5,349 bases of DNA from NCBI GenBank assembly GCA_902489965.1, contig CABUCA010000100.1, positions 1 through 5,349 on the forward strand, read 5' to 3'. The position numbers were made by a program, and so were the translations under genes. The notes beneath the pieces are model-generated. The model ran no database searches, had not been told where the DNA came from, and saw only the letters and a list, made by a program, of their open reading frames with translations. Of the stretch, positions 1 to 5,343 are shown in pieces (position 1 is the first letter of the stretch; each line of letters begins with the position of its first letter). Source of the DNA: an uncultured Collinsella sp. (lineage in GTDB: Bacteria > Actinomycetota > Coriobacteriia > Coriobacteriales > Coriobacteriaceae).

Positions 1-22
1 CCGGTGCCGTTAGGAGCGCCGG
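1..22. other. GC-rich hairpin at window edge
   Basis: CCGGTGC (1-7) can pair with GCGCCGG (16-22) across an 8-nt loop, with one U-G wobble in + strand RNA. No T-run follows on the + strand, so it does not look like a finished + strand terminator. It may be part of an upstream or divergent gene cut by the window edge. Seen directly; role unknown. Confidence 0.3.
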
Positions 23-81
23 TCAATACGGGGCCCGCTTCATTTGTCAATTCCTTCAAGCGAATGTGTCGGGATTGTTTC

Positions 82-99
82 AATGCATGAATATGCAAG
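82..99. promoter_or_regulatory. ARG box 1 (ArgR operator)
   Basis: AATGCATGAATATGCAAG fits the actinobacterial ARG-box consensus as I remember it (AWTGCATRWWYATGCAWT) at 17 of 18 positions. It has the expected imperfect dyad of ATGCAT and ATGCA half-sites. It lies about 105 bp upstream of argC, the first gene of an arginine operon, where the hexameric ArgR repressor with bound arginine would be expected. Sequence and context agree; binding is inferred. Confidence 0.82.
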
Positions 100-102
100 C
101 CA

Positions 103-120
103 TTTACGTGTTCATGCATC
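103..120. promoter_or_regulatory. ARG box 2 (ArgR operator)
   Basis: TTTACGTGTTCATGCATC matches the same consensus at 14 of 18 positions; its right half TTCATGCAT is strong and its left half degenerate. Three bases separate it from box 1, a 21-bp centre-to-centre spacing equal to the classic paired ARG boxes bound by one ArgR hexamer. The outer half-sites ATGCATGAA (83-91) and TTCATGCAT (111-119) are a perfect 9-bp inverted repeat. Confidence 0.78.
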
Positions 121-126
121 TTTTGG

Positions 127-135
127 TGCTAAAGT
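127..135 (+). promoter_or_regulatory. candidate extended -10 of the arg promoter
   Basis: TGCTAAAGT has an extended -10 TG followed by TAAAGT (4 of 6 to consensus) just downstream of ARG box 2. The only -35-like hexamer, TTTACG at 103-108 inside box 2, is 21 bp away, too far for a standard pair. Another weak pair is TTGGTG (123-128) with CATAAC (148-153), 19 bp apart. The main support is position: a repressor on the ARG boxes would block either. Confidence 0.25.
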
Positions 136-165
136 TTCAACCCACTTCATAACAACCACTGCGAA

Positions 166-181
166 ATGCGCATCGGTGCAT
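166..181 (+). other. small leader hairpin before the argC ribosome site
   Basis: ATGCGC (166-171) pairs with GTGCAT (176-181) around an ATCG loop: six base pairs with one G-U. It ends 12 nt before the argC Shine-Dalgarno and would sit in the 5' untranslated region. The same bases (165-182) also resemble a degenerate ARG box, 12 of 18 positions, so this could be a weak third operator. Either role is inferred. Confidence 0.3.
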
Positions 182-204
182 AAATCGCAGACAAGGAGTC
201 TGAT

Positions 205-1275
205 ATGTCTTTGAAGGTTGGAATCGTCGGCGCGGCTGGATATGCCGGCGCCGAACTCATTCGCCTCGTGCTTGGCCATCCCGAGTTTGAACTTGTCGCC
301 ATTACGTCCAACGCCGATGCCGGCCAGCCGCTGTCCGCGGTGTATCCGAGCTTTGCTGGCGTGAGCGATCTGGTTTTCACCACGCATGACGCCCCCGAGC
401 TTAAATCCTGCGACGCCGTCTTCTTGGCCGTGCCGCACACGGCTGCCATGGCACAGGTGCCCGCACTGCTTGCATCTGGCGTCTCCTGCTTCGATCTTTC
501 GGCCGATTACCGTCTGAGCGACGCGTCTGTCTTTGAGGCATGGTATGCCGCCGAGCACACGAGCCCCGAGTTGCTCAAGACCCGCGCTTTCGGCCTGCCC
601 GAGCTGTTCTGCCAGGACTTAGAGACCGCTGCTTCCAGCCATGCCGCTGGCAGGCCCGTGTTGGTCGCCTGCGCCGGCTGCTATCCCACCGCAACGAGCC
701 TTGCTGCCGCTCCTGCCGTGCGTGCGGGCTGGGTGGCCGAGAACGGTCCCGTGATTGTCGATGCCATCAGCGGTGTGACGGGTGCCGGCAAGTCCTGCAA
801 CGCTCGTACGCATTTTTGCAGCGCCGACGAGAATTTGGAGGCCTACGGCGTGGGCAAGCATCGTCACACGCCCGAAATCGAGCAAATCCTTGGTCTAACA
901 GATCGCGTCGTCTTTACCCCGCACCTGGCACCCCTCAAGCGCGGTCTACTCTCTACGGTAACGATGCCGCTTGCGCCGCAGGCTATCGATACCTTGATCC
1001 TTGAGGACGTTGTCGACTATTACAAGCAGTTCTACGCTGGACGCACCTTTGTGCGCGTGCTCGATGCCGGCCAGCAGCCCAAGACGGCTTCGGTCGTCGG
1101 CACCAACGCCGCCCAGATTGGCCTTGCGTTCAACAAGCGCGCGGGCGTGCTGGTGGCGACGGGCGCCATCGACAATTTGTGCAAGGGCGCTGCGGGCCAA
1201 GCAGTCCAGTGCGCCAATATCGTCTTTGGCTTTGACGAGCGACGAGGCTTGCCCACAGTGGCGTGCCCGGTGTAG
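205..1275 (+). CDS. argC: N-acetyl-gamma-glutamyl-phosphate reductase
   Basis: Cytosolic NADPH-dependent enzyme that reduces N-acetylglutamyl phosphate, the product of ArgB, to N-acetylglutamate semialdehyde. At 356 residues it has the usual length of the long bacterial ArgC type. The N-terminus carries the Rossmann nucleotide motif GIVGAAGYAG (residues 6-15). The active-site cysteine is C159 in AGCYPTA (158-164), where many homologues read PGCYPT. SGVTGAGK (189-196), the histidine-rich KHRHTPE (218-224, holding the likely catalytic His) and the C-terminal DNLCKGAAGQAVQ (323-335) are all typical. The ATG at 205 is set by AGGAG at 194-198 with a 6-nt gap and by the Rossmann strand starting at residue 4. 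It is first in the operon, about 85 bp downstream of the ARG boxes, and is separated from argJ by a structured spacer. No damage is seen. Confidence 0.97.
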   Translation: MSLKVGIVGAAGYAGAELIRLVLGHPEFELVAITSNADAGQPLSAVYPSFAGVSDLVFTTHDAPELKSCDAVFLAVPHTAAMAQVPALLASGVSCFDLSADYRLSDASVFEAWYAAEHTSPELLKTRAFGLPELFCQDLETAASSHAAGRPVLVACAGCYPTATSLAAAPAVRAGWVAENGPVIVDAISGVTGAGKSCNARTHFCSADENLEAYGVGKHRHTPEIEQILGLTDRVVFTPHLAPLKRGLLSTVTMPLAPQAIDTLILEDVVDYYKQFYAGRTFVRVLDAGQQPKTASVVGTNAAQIGLAFNKRAGVLVATGAIDNLCKGAAGQAVQCANIVFGFDERRGLPTVACPV

Positions 1276-1285
1276 CACATTCGAT

Positions 1286-1302
1286 TGTTAACGATTTGGT
1301 AG
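1286..1302. repeat. 17-nt dispersed motif, copy 1
   Basis: TGTTAACGATTTGGTAG begins 10 nt after the argC stop and matches 16 of 17 bases of a copy at 5237-5253 in the same orientation. Both copies lie in non-coding DNA; flanks are unrelated. In this copy the single difference (A for C) weakens the local hairpin seen in the other. Function unknown. Confidence 0.5.
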
Positions 1303-1303
1303 T

Positions 1304-1383
1304 CGGGCATCGAGTGGGGCGCCACTCTTAAGCCGGTCTCATGATCACGACTGGCATGGCGCACCAACCGATGCCCGTTTTTT
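1304..1383 (+). terminator. branched terminator-like RNA element in the argC-argJ spacer
   Basis: CGGGCATCG (1304-1312) is perfectly complementary to CGATGCCCG (1369-1377), which is followed at once by six Ts (1378-1383), the layout of an intrinsic terminator. The 56-nt interior is not a plain loop. It holds a hairpin AGTGG/CCACT with a GGCG loop (1313-1326), adjacent to the outer stem, and a 7-bp hairpin GCCGGTC/GACTGGC (1332-1355). The G-U pair in the latter only pairs in + strand RNA, which supports transcription in the operon direction. An alternative hairpin (1353-1359 with 1368-1375) would also precede the T-run. The element lies between two co-directional genes of one pathway, so it may partly terminate or regulate transcription into argJBD. 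The structure is seen; regulation is inferred. Confidence 0.55.
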
Positions 1384-1409
1384 GTTTGACATAAGGAGTC
1401 ATAAAGACG

Positions 1410-2678
1410 ATGAATACCGAGCTGTTTGATATCAAGATTCGCGCCGTCGAGGGTGGCGTTACGGCAGCGGCCGGCTTTAAGGCCGCAGGCATCCATGCGG
1501 GATTCCGGAAGAATCCCGAGCGCTTAGACTATGCGCTCGTCATGCCCGATAAACCCTGTCCCGGCGCCGGCGTGTTTACGACCAACCGCTTTTGCGCGGC
1601 GCCCGTGCAGGTGAGCCGTGCCAACCTGGGCGGTGCGGACAAGGGCTACGGTATCATCGCCGGTGTTTCAATCAACTCCGGCAACGCGAACGCCGCCACG
1701 GGCGAGACCGGCCTTGCCTGCGCGCGCGAGACCTGCAACATCGCATCGCAGGTTATCGGCTGCGAACCCCAGCAGATCCTGGTTGCCTCCACGGGTGTGA
1801 TTGGCCAGATTCTGCCGATCGACACGTTTGAGACAGCCATTCCTGCTGCCTACGAGGCGCTCTCCGCCCACGGTGGCGCCGATGCCGCTCGCGCCATCAT
1901 GACGACCGACACGCACTCCAAGGAGTACGCCGTGTCCTACGTCAGTGAGGCTGCAGGTCATGCGGGCAATGTCTATACGGTAGGCGGCATGTGCAAGGGC
2001 TCGGGCATGATCATGCCCAATATGGCCACCATGATCGCAGTTATCACCACCGATGCCCCCGTCGAGCCTGCGGCACTTCATGCCCTGCTGCTCTCGACCG
2101 TCAAGCAGACCTTTAACAAGGTAACGGTCGATTCCGACACCTCGACCAACGACACCTGCATCATGCTTGCCTCCGGCGCCGCTGCCGCAGATGCCGAGCC
2201 TATCGTCGAGGGCTCCGATGCCTTCGACGAGTTGGCATTTGCCGTGCACGAGGTGTGCGAGAGCCTGGCGCGCAATATCGCCGCCGATGGTGAGGGCGCA
2301 TCCAAGCTTGTTACGGTCAACGTTGCCGGCGCCGTGAACGACGAGGAAGCCGATATCGCCGCTCGTGCCGTTGCCAACTCGCCGCTCGTTAAGACCTGCA
2401 TCGCCGGCCACGACTGCAACTGGGGCCGCGTTGCCATGGCGCTTGGCAAGTGCGGCGTGAAGTTTAATCAGGAAGACGTTTCCATCGACATGATGGGCAT
2501 GCCCGTCTGTCGCGACGGTCTGACTGTTCGCTTTGACGAGGACGAGGCTCTACGACGTTTCGAGGCGCCCGAGATCGTGATCTCGGCCGACCTGGGCGCA
2601 GGCGACGCGGCAACGACCGTGTGGACCTGCGACCTCACGCATGAATACATCTCCATCAACGGCGACTACCGTTCCTAG
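1410..2678 (+). CDS. argJ: ornithine acetyltransferase, glutamate N-acetyltransferase (ArgJ)
   Basis: Transfers the acetyl group of N-acetylornithine to glutamate, releasing ornithine and regenerating N-acetylglutamate. Some ArgJ enzymes also use acetyl-CoA and so start the cycle; sequence alone does not tell which type this is. The 422-residue precursor should cut itself before Thr207 in KGSGMIMPNMATM (196-208), giving alpha and beta chains with Thr207 as nucleophile. Other family marks are the N-terminal GGVTAAAGFKAAG (15-27), SINSGNANAATG (88-98 region), STGVIG (127-132, oxyanion Thr-Gly), DSDTSTNDT (241-249), CNWGRVAMALG (336-346) and the C-terminal EYISINGDYRS. The start has AAGGAG at 1393-1398, 11 nt from the ATG, somewhat long but the only good site. 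No argA is present here, which fits an acetyl-recycling pathway. Intact. Confidence 0.97.
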   Translation: MNTELFDIKIRAVEGGVTAAAGFKAAGIHAGFRKNPERLDYALVMPDKPCPGAGVFTTNRFCAAPVQVSRANLGGADKGYGIIAGVSINSGNANAATGETGLACARETCNIASQVIGCEPQQILVASTGVIGQILPIDTFETAIPAAYEALSAHGGADAARAIMTTDTHSKEYAVSYVSEAAGHAGNVYTVGGMCKGSGMIMPNMATMIAVITTDAPVEPAALHALLLSTVKQTFNKVTVDSDTSTNDTCIMLASGAAAADAEPIVEGSDAFDELAFAVHEVCESLARNIAADGEGASKLVTVNVAGAVNDEEADIAARAVANSPLVKTCIAGHDCNWGRVAMALGKCGVKFNQEDVSIDMMGMPVCRDGLTVRFDEDEALRRFEAPEIVISADLGAGDAATTVWTCDLTHEYISINGDYRS

Positions 2679-2749
2679 ATTCCAGGCACGCTGCGCATCT
2701 TGCCGCGATTGCGGACAGCGGAGCACGGCGCGATAACGATACGAAAGAC

Positions 2750-2753
2750 GAGG
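2750..2753 (+). promoter_or_regulatory. argB ribosome site that decides the start
   Basis: GAGG at 2750-2753 sits 6 nt before the ATG at 2760. The frame is open further upstream to a TTG at 2700, but that codon has no good Shine-Dalgarno and would add 20 basic residues unlike the family. The 81-nt argJ-argB spacer (2679-2759) otherwise holds only a minor 4-bp hairpin, CCGC/GCGG, at 2703-2714. Confidence 0.7.
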
Positions 2754-2759
2754 CAGATT

Positions 2760-3740
2760 ATGAAATTCGCACGCGATTGTCGTTCGAGCGAATCCAACGA
2801 AGCAACCGCGCAGCTGCTGTTCGAAGCGCTGCCGTGGATTAAGAACCTGACCGGCAAGACGGTTGTTATCAAATATGGCGGAGCCGCCATGGTTGATGAG
2901 CAGCTGCGCCGCGACGTGATGAGCGACATCGTTTTGCTCAAGATCATCGGTATGCGCCCCGTCATCGTGCACGGCGGCGGCAAGGCTATCAACGAGGCGC
3001 TGAGCCATTACGATATTCCCGTCGAGTTTAAGAACGGCCAGCGCGTGACCACGCCGGCGACTATGGATATCGTGCGCGAGGTGCTGGGCGGCAAGGTTAA
3101 CCAGGAGCTGGTTGCTGCCATCAACCACCACGGCAACCTGGCCGTGGGCGTGTCGGGCAGCGATGCCGGCACGCTCATCGCCGAGCCGCTCGACCCCGAG
3201 CTCGGTCGCGTGGGCAAAGTGATGCACGTCAACACCGACTATATCGAGCGCTTACTCGATAGCGAGTACATCCCCGTCATCGCTACCGTCGCGGCGGGGG
3301 AGGACGGCGGTTTCTTCAACATCAACGCCGACACCGCCGCCGGTGCCGTTGCCGCGGCGCTCCACGCGCATAAGGCGATCTTTTTGACCGATGTCGATGG
3401 CCTGTACAAGGACTTTAGCGACAAGGACTCGCTTATCTCCAACCTAACGCTCGACGAGGTTAACGAAATGCTCTACGGCGGCGAGGTCGATAAGGGCATG
3501 ATTCCCAAGCTGCGCGCGGCCGTCGATGCGCTTACCGGCGGCGTATTTCGTGCCCACATCATTAACGGTACTACGCCGCATTCGCTGCTCCTGGAGCTGC
3601 TGACCGATGCCGGCGTCGGCACCGTGATCCATTCCACCGAGACGGCTTACGAGTTCGATACGCATCCGCATCCGCTTTCGACGTTTGCTGCGCGTCTGAC
3701 CGAAAACCTTGACGAGGTCGAGAAGCTTCAGACGGTCTAG
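2760..3740 (+). CDS. argB: acetylglutamate kinase
   Basis: Cytosolic amino-acid kinase that phosphorylates N-acetylglutamate with ATP; usually the feedback-controlled step. From the ATG at 2760 it has 326 residues, longer than the usual 260-300. Motifs: IKYGGAAM (37-44, with K38), the HGGGK phosphate loop (71-75), NGQRVTTP (92-99, substrate Arg95), NINADTAAGAVAAAL (187-201), FLTDVDGLY (208-216) and KGMIPKL (245-251). A helix-forming N-terminus ATAQLLFEALPWIKNL (15-30) and the C-terminal AHIINGTTPHSLLLELL followed by GVGT (265-288) resemble the arginine-inhibited hexameric class, so feedback by arginine is likely. After GVGTVI the family normally ends, but here a tail of about 36 residues follows (291-326), with no match I know. 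It follows argJ by 81 nt. Identity is sure; the start is very likely. Confidence 0.96.
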   Translation: MKFARDCRSSESNEATAQLLFEALPWIKNLTGKTVVIKYGGAAMVDEQLRRDVMSDIVLLKIIGMRPVIVHGGGKAINEALSHYDIPVEFKNGQRVTTPATMDIVREVLGGKVNQELVAAINHHGNLAVGVSGSDAGTLIAEPLDPELGRVGKVMHVNTDYIERLLDSEYIPVIATVAAGEDGGFFNINADTAAGAVAAALHAHKAIFLTDVDGLYKDFSDKDSLISNLTLDEVNEMLYGGEVDKGMIPKLRAAVDALTGGVFRAHIINGTTPHSLLLELLTDAGVGTVIHSTETAYEFDTHPHPLSTFAARLTENLDEVEKLQTV

Positions 3741-3778
3741 CTGACCCGCAGCCGCCCCATTCCTGCACCCATAGCCCC

Positions 3779-3792
3779 GCGCCGTCCGGCGC
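3779..3792. other. GC hairpin in the argB-argD spacer
   Basis: GCGCC (3779-3783) pairs with GGCGC (3788-3792) around a GTCC loop. There is no T-run, so it is not a terminator. It lies 18 nt upstream of the argD start and 6 nt before the argD Shine-Dalgarno. The rest of the 69-nt spacer is C-rich and shows nothing else. It might affect mRNA stability or argD translation; this is speculation. Confidence 0.35.
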
Positions 3793-3809
3793 CCAACGAA
3801 AGGCATCCC

Positions 3810-5093
3810 ATGTCACTTGCAGCTCAGCAATCGCTTGAATCCCATTACGTTATGCATACCTTTGGCCGCTCTCCGGTCGAGTTTGTCGAGGGTCACGGCA
3901 TGAAGCTCACCGGCGACGATGGCCGTGAGTACCTCGACTTTCTTGCCGGCATCGGCGTGTGCAGCCTAGGTCATGGCGACCCGGCTGTGCTCTCGGCGCT
4001 CGAGGCACAGACCAAAAAGCTCATGCATGTCTCCAATTACTTCTACATTGAGCAGCGCGGACAGGTCGCGGCGCTGCTGTCCAAGCTTGCTAACGACGAC
4101 GTAGATGGTGCGCGCGTGCTTGCCGATGCCATTGCCGCCGGCGATGAGACCACGGCAGCTGCTCTTGGTGCCCCGGCTGCGGATGAGCAGGTTTGGGAGA
4201 CCTTCTTTGCCAACTCTGGCGCCGAGGCCAACGAGGGCTCGATGAAGCTCGCGCGCCTGTACGCCAAGCGTGCCGGTAATGGCGGCAACACCATCGTGTG
4301 CATGCGCGGCGGCTTCCACGGCCGTACGCTCGAGACCATTGCCGCCACCATGCAGGATTGGCTGCAGGACAGCTTCCGCCCGCTGCCGGGTGGCTTTGTG
4401 GCCTGCACGCCCAACGATGTGGACGAGCTGCGTGCGATCTTTAAGCAGCTGGGCAGTGAAATATGCGCTGTAATGCTCGAACCGATCCAGGGTGAGAGTG
4501 GCGTGCACCCTATGACCGAGGAGTTTATGGCGGCAGCGCGCGACCTGGCACACGAAGTGGGCGCCGTGCTTATCGCCGACGAGGTCCAGTGCGGCATCTT
4601 CCGCTCCGGCAAGCCATTTGCGTTCCAAACCTATGACGTGGAGCCCGACATCATGAGCCTTGCCAAGGGCATTGCCGATGGCGTGCCCATGGGTGCCGTC
4701 GTGGCAAAGAAGGAGATTGCCGACGTGTTTAAGCCGGGCGACCATGGCTCGACCTTTGGCGGTAGCTGCTTGGCCGTCGCGGCGTGCGCCGCGACGCTCT
4801 CCGCGCTTGTGCGCGGCGATTATGCCGACCATGCTGCCAAGGTGGGTGCCTATATGGAGGCAAAGCTCGCCAAGCTGCCGCACGTGACCGAGGTACGTGG
4901 TCGCGGCTTGATGCTCGGCTGTGATTTGGATGATGCCGCGGGCGATGCGCATGATATTGTTGCCCGCGCGCTGGCCGCCGGTGCCGTGATCAACGCTACG
5001 GGTGCGCATACGCTGCGTTTCCTGCCGCCGCTCGTCTGCGAGGAAGCCGACGTGGACAGCCTGATCGAGATCCTGTCGGGTGTCTTGGGCTAA
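3810..5093 (+). CDS. argD: acetylornithine aminotransferase
   Basis: PLP-dependent class III aminotransferase. It converts N-acetylglutamate semialdehyde plus glutamate to N-acetylornithine and 2-oxoglutarate, the last step before ArgJ. Motifs in order: DGREYLDFLAGIGVCSLGH (37-55), NSGAEANEGSMKLAR (135-149, cofactor phosphate site), GGFHGRT (167-173), LEPIQGESG (223-231), ADEVQCG (256-262, Asp257 to the pyridine nitrogen), SLAKGIADGVPMGA (283-296, Lys286 forms the Schiff base), GSTFGG (313-318) and LRFLPPL (402-408). The start has GAAAGG at 3798-3803, 6 nt upstream. It is 427 residues, longer than the usual 390-405, mostly because of an insertion at about 94-128, acidic and alanine-rich, just before the NSGAEA motif. 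Related omega-aminotransferases share the fold, but the operon settles the role. A terminator follows 25 nt after the stop. Confidence 0.96.
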   Translation: MSLAAQQSLESHYVMHTFGRSPVEFVEGHGMKLTGDDGREYLDFLAGIGVCSLGHGDPAVLSALEAQTKKLMHVSNYFYIEQRGQVAALLSKLANDDVDGARVLADAIAAGDETTAAALGAPAADEQVWETFFANSGAEANEGSMKLARLYAKRAGNGGNTIVCMRGGFHGRTLETIAATMQDWLQDSFRPLPGGFVACTPNDVDELRAIFKQLGSEICAVMLEPIQGESGVHPMTEEFMAAARDLAHEVGAVLIADEVQCGIFRSGKPFAFQTYDVEPDIMSLAKGIADGVPMGAVVAKKEIADVFKPGDHGSTFGGSCLAVAACAATLSALVRGDYADHAAKVGAYMEAKLAKLPHVTEVRGRGLMLGCDLDDAAGDAHDIVARALAAGAVINATGAHTLRFLPPLVCEEADVDSLIEILSGVLG

Positions 5094-5118
5094 CGCGGTG
5101 CGATAATTCAATTTGGAC

Positions 5119-5178
5119 CGGGTTCCGGACTGCGGAAGTGCCCTACGCGGCATGATTCAGCGGTCTGGAGCCCGTTTT
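5119..5178 (+). terminator. arg operon terminator
   Basis: Bases 5119-5133 pair with 5160-5174 in a 15-bp stem with three G-U pairs (5123/5170, 5127/5166, 5131/5162). Inside, GTGCC (5138-5142) pairs with GGCAT (5149-5153) around CTACGC. TTTT (5175-5178) follows directly. The wobbles pair only in + strand RNA, so the stem is that of a + strand transcript. It begins 25 nt after the argD stop and probably ends the operon mRNA; the short T-run suggests incomplete termination. Confidence 0.72.
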
Positions 5179-5343
5179 GCCTTAGATTTGCTAAGGCAGG
5201 GAGACCTGCTGGTCAAAAAACATCAAATATGAGTACTGTTACCGATTTGGTAGCAGCAATTTTGGACTAATAAGGCCAGATAGCAAGTCGAAATGGTAGC
5301 GCGCAGAGATGTGGTGTAAGAGGCGGGGCATGCCCCGCCTCTT
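5178..5343 (+). ncRNA. candidate small RNA or leader RNA after the operon
   Basis: No convincing gene lies between the operon terminator and the strong terminator at the window end. Instead there are several + strand folds: TGCCTTAG/CTAAGGCA with a 5-nt loop (5178-5198); CTGGTC (5209-5214) with GGCCAG (5274-5279), enclosing an 8-bp hairpin CTGTTACC/GGTAGCAG (5236-5256); and the final terminator stem. This could be an independent small RNA, a leader RNA for a gene beyond the window, or just a long 3' tail. I found no good promoter, which weakens the small RNA idea. No known RNA family was recognised with confidence. Confidence 0.27.
5237..5253. repeat. 17-nt dispersed motif, copy 2
   Basis: TGTTACCGATTTGGTAG differs at one base from the copy at 1286-1302. 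Here it forms most of a hairpin, CTGTTACC/GGTAGCAG with loop GATTT (5236-5256), and it is followed shortly by TTTT (5260-5263). Two near-identical copies in two unrelated spacers suggest a dispersed element or a protein or RNA recognition site. Confidence 0.5.

Larger units (their letters stand above)
1..119 (-). other. open frame at window edge, possible 5' end of a divergent gene
   Basis: On the minus strand a frame stays open from an ATG at 119-117 to the window edge (39 complete codons). The stretch read from about 59 downwards, LKELTNEAGPVLTGAPNGT, looks protein-like, and its last codons favour G/C at the third position as the arg genes do. Against it: no convincing ribosome site precedes the ATG at 119 or the TTG codons at 98 and 59, and + strand frames 1 and 3 are also open here. 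If real, its start would overlap the ARG boxes and it could share ArgR control. I do not recognise the protein. Confidence 0.18.

Noticed and set aside
24..43. Six-codon minus-strand frame MKRAPY after an AAGGA ribosome-like site
   Set aside because: Too short to support, with no Arg-codon run or paired attenuator visible.
45..50. TTGACA on the minus strand, a possible divergent promoter
   Set aside because: The best -10 at 16 bp is TATTGA, only 3 of 6, and it would lie within the edge frame itself.
1..59. Faint similarity of LTNEAGPV on the minus strand to the start of some catalases
   Set aside because: The residues that follow do not continue the catalase pattern, and only about 20 residues are available.
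1386..1391. Perfect -35 hexamer TTGACA just upstream of argJ
   Set aside because: With a 17-bp spacer the -10 would fall at 1409-1414 over the argJ start codon and reads GATGAA, which is not -10-like. No other spacing gives a usable -10.
2700..2759. TTG start at 2700 giving a 346-residue ArgB
   Set aside because: No good ribosome site; the added 20 residues are not family-like, whereas the ATG at 2760 has GAGG 6 nt upstream.
1668..3227. Long minus-strand open frames opposite argJ and argB (1668-2411 and 2550-3227)
   Set aside because: Both are shadows of conserved + strand genes in GC-rich DNA, with low-complexity products and no motif.
3966..5153. 395-codon open frame on the minus strand opposite argD
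   Set aside because: It lies almost wholly antisense to a clearly conserved argD and is rich in His, Arg and Ala, as expected when GC-biased codons are read backwards. It has no recognisable domain.
5294..5303. TGGTAGCGCG resembling the T-box core TGGTACCGCG (9 of 10), ahead of a strong terminator
   Set aside because: The single change destroys the conserved ACC, the upstream AA and GG positions do not fit, and I could not place a proper stem I with a specifier loop. Kept only as something to test by covariance search.
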